A DNA stretch of 6,800 nucleotides. Origin: Actinomycetes bacterium. GTDB taxonomy: Bacteria; Actinomycetota; Coriobacteriia; Anaerosomatales; Anaerosomataceae. Below are positions 6,111-6,800 of the stretch, piece by piece (position 1 is the stretch's first letter; every line of letters starts with the position of its first letter). The position numbers and the translations under genes were made by a program. The notes beneath the pieces are model-generated. The model had not been told where the DNA came from. It saw nothing but the letters and a program-made list of their open reading frames with translations, and ran no database searches. Where the stretch lies: the NCBI GenBank assembly GCA_021850085.1, contig JAJZRZ010000089.1, positions 1 through 6,800 of the forward strand, written 5' to 3'.

Positions 6111-6124
6111 GCCTGACAACAGGC
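6111..6124 (+). repeat. Small hairpin in the mreD-mrdA gap
   Basis: GCCTG (6111-6115), loop ACAA, CAGGC (6120-6124) form a perfect 5-bp stem with a 4-nt loop. The heptamer GCCTGAC also occurs at 6098-6104 across the mreD stop, so a second GCCTG could compete for CAGGC. The stem lies 7 nt before the PBP2 SD. It is short enough to be chance. Confidence 0.25.
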
Positions 6125-6131
6125 CCGACCT

Positions 6132-6136
6132 GGGAG
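6132..6136 (+). promoter_or_regulatory. Presumed ribosome binding site of the PBP2 gene, with long spacing
   Basis: GGGAG lies 12 nt before ATG 6149, longer than the 5-9 nt seen for neighbouring genes. It sits in GGGAGTCCC, which could fold on itself weakly (3 bp). No other ATG, GTG or TTG occurs in frame between the mreD stop and 6149, so the start is firm even though the site is poor. Confidence 0.45.
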
Positions 6137-6148
6137 TCCCGCCCACCG

Positions 6149-6800
6149 ATGTCCACCTACCGTCAGGAACTCAGGGGACGTTTCGCCACACTCGGCATCG
6201 TCATCGTCGTGGTGTTCACGGCGCTGCTGGTGCGACTTTGGACTATGCAGGTCCTCAACGGGGAGTCGTTCGCGGCGAAAGCCGAGAACAACCGTGTGCG
6301 CGAGATATCGCTCGAGGCGCCGCGCGGCCGGATCTTCGACCGCAACGGCGTTCCGATCGTGAACAACCGCTCGGCGCTCGCCGTGAGCGTGGATCCGACC
6401 CATGAGGACGTGCGCAGCTTGCGCCTGCGCGCGCGCAACGACGACACAGCCGACGACCCGACCCGCCGGGAGCTGGAAGAACTGTTCGGAGAGCTTGGCG
6501 GGATGATCGGGGTCGGCGCGACGGAGATCTTTGAGCGCGTGAACGATGTGAACCAGGAGGCGCTCCGTCCGCGTGTTGTCGCGGTCGACGCGCCGAAGGA
6601 CGTCGTCGCGCAGCTGCTCGAACGCAAGACCGACTTCCCGTGGGTCCAGGTGGAGGAGATCGCCGTCCGCGAATATCCGTTCGGGTCGCTCGCCGCGCAC
6701 GTGGTCGGCTATACCGGCTCCATCTCCGAACGCGAGTTCGAGGACTCCGACGAGTACGCGGGTTACGAGCTGGGCGACACCGTGGGCAAGGCCGGAGCCG
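6149..6800 (+). CDS. mrdA: Penicillin-binding protein 2 (class B, elongasome transpeptidase), N-terminal part (3' end outside window)
   Basis: Class B PBP that crosslinks peptidoglycan during elongation, working with RodA and MreBCD. 217 residues are visible of an expected 600-700, so the transpeptidase domain with its SxxK, SxN and KTG motifs is outside the window. Visible are a short basic cytoplasmic tail, one transmembrane helix (about 14-31), then the pedestal/dimerisation domain: APRGRIFDRNGVPIVNN (57-73), an intervening charged region (about 90-160), and REYPFGSLAAHVVGYTGSIS (174-193) leading to YELGDTVGKAGA (206-217), matching the family GY-x-G-x-I ... GD-x-x-GK-x-G pattern. The ATG is the first possible start after the mreD stop. 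Position directly after mreD favours PBP2 over the division protein PBP3/FtsI, which has similar N-terminal motifs. rodA would be expected next. Confidence 0.93.
   Translation, partial: MSTYRQELRGRFATLGIVIVVVFTALLVRLWTMQVLNGESFAAKAENNRVREISLEAPRGRIFDRNGVPIVNNRSALAVSVDPTHEDVRSLRLRARNDDTADDPTRRELEELFGELGGMIGVGATEIFERVNDVNQEALRPRVVAVDAPKDVVAQLLERKTDFPWVQVEEIAVREYPFGSLAAHVVGYTGSISEREFEDSDEYAGYELGDTVGKAGA

Noticed and set aside
5996..6700. Minus-strand frame of 234 codons opposite mreD/PBP2
   Set aside because: It spans the conserved mreD end and the PBP2 pedestal on the other strand; its composition (Arg/His/Asp-rich) is that of a shadow frame.

Overview
This window is a stretch of core genes, all on the plus strand, from a high-GC anaerobic bacterium. 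The organism is inferred, not shown. It combines a multi-ferredoxin RnfB of the type found in Gram-positive and deep-branching anaerobes, a NusG domain II/Gx-transporter pair behind Rnf, a complete mreBCD locus, frequent GTG/TTG starts and clear Shine-Dalgarno (SD) sequences. An anaerobic actinobacterial lineage such as the Coriobacteriia would fit, but a high-GC Firmicute or another anaerobe cannot be excluded.

Region 1 (1-2792) is the end of an Rnf operon: the 3' part of rnfE, then rnfA, rnfB, a small membrane-anchored NusG domain II protein and a Gx transporter family membrane protein. Rnf couples electron transfer between reduced ferredoxin and NAD+ to Na+ or H+ movement across the membrane. 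The order E-A-B agrees with the usual rnfCDGEAB order, so C, D and G should lie upstream. Genes overlap, abut, or are separated by 9 nt, so they are probably translationally coupled.

Region 2 (2773-3432) is radC, a JAMM-motif protein. Its start lies inside the 3' end of the Gx gene, so it appears to be read with the Rnf operon and not with mreB.

Region 3 (3433-3679) is the only long non-coding gap. It holds two hairpins just after radC (possible terminator), an extended -10 promoter candidate, and a leader with two mutually exclusive stem-loops directly before the mreB ribosome binding site.

Region 4 (3680-6800) is the rod-shape/elongasome operon: mreB (TTG start), mreC, mreD (GTGA overlap with mreC), and the 5' part of mrdA/PBP2, which runs off the window. 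MreB filaments, MreC/MreD and the class B penicillin-binding protein PBP2 together direct lateral peptidoglycan synthesis.

I see no mobile element, CRISPR array, tRNA or rRNA. The long minus-strand frames are shadows of the real genes. The points most worth following up are the conserved-looking NusG-II/Gx pair behind Rnf and the structured mreB leader.
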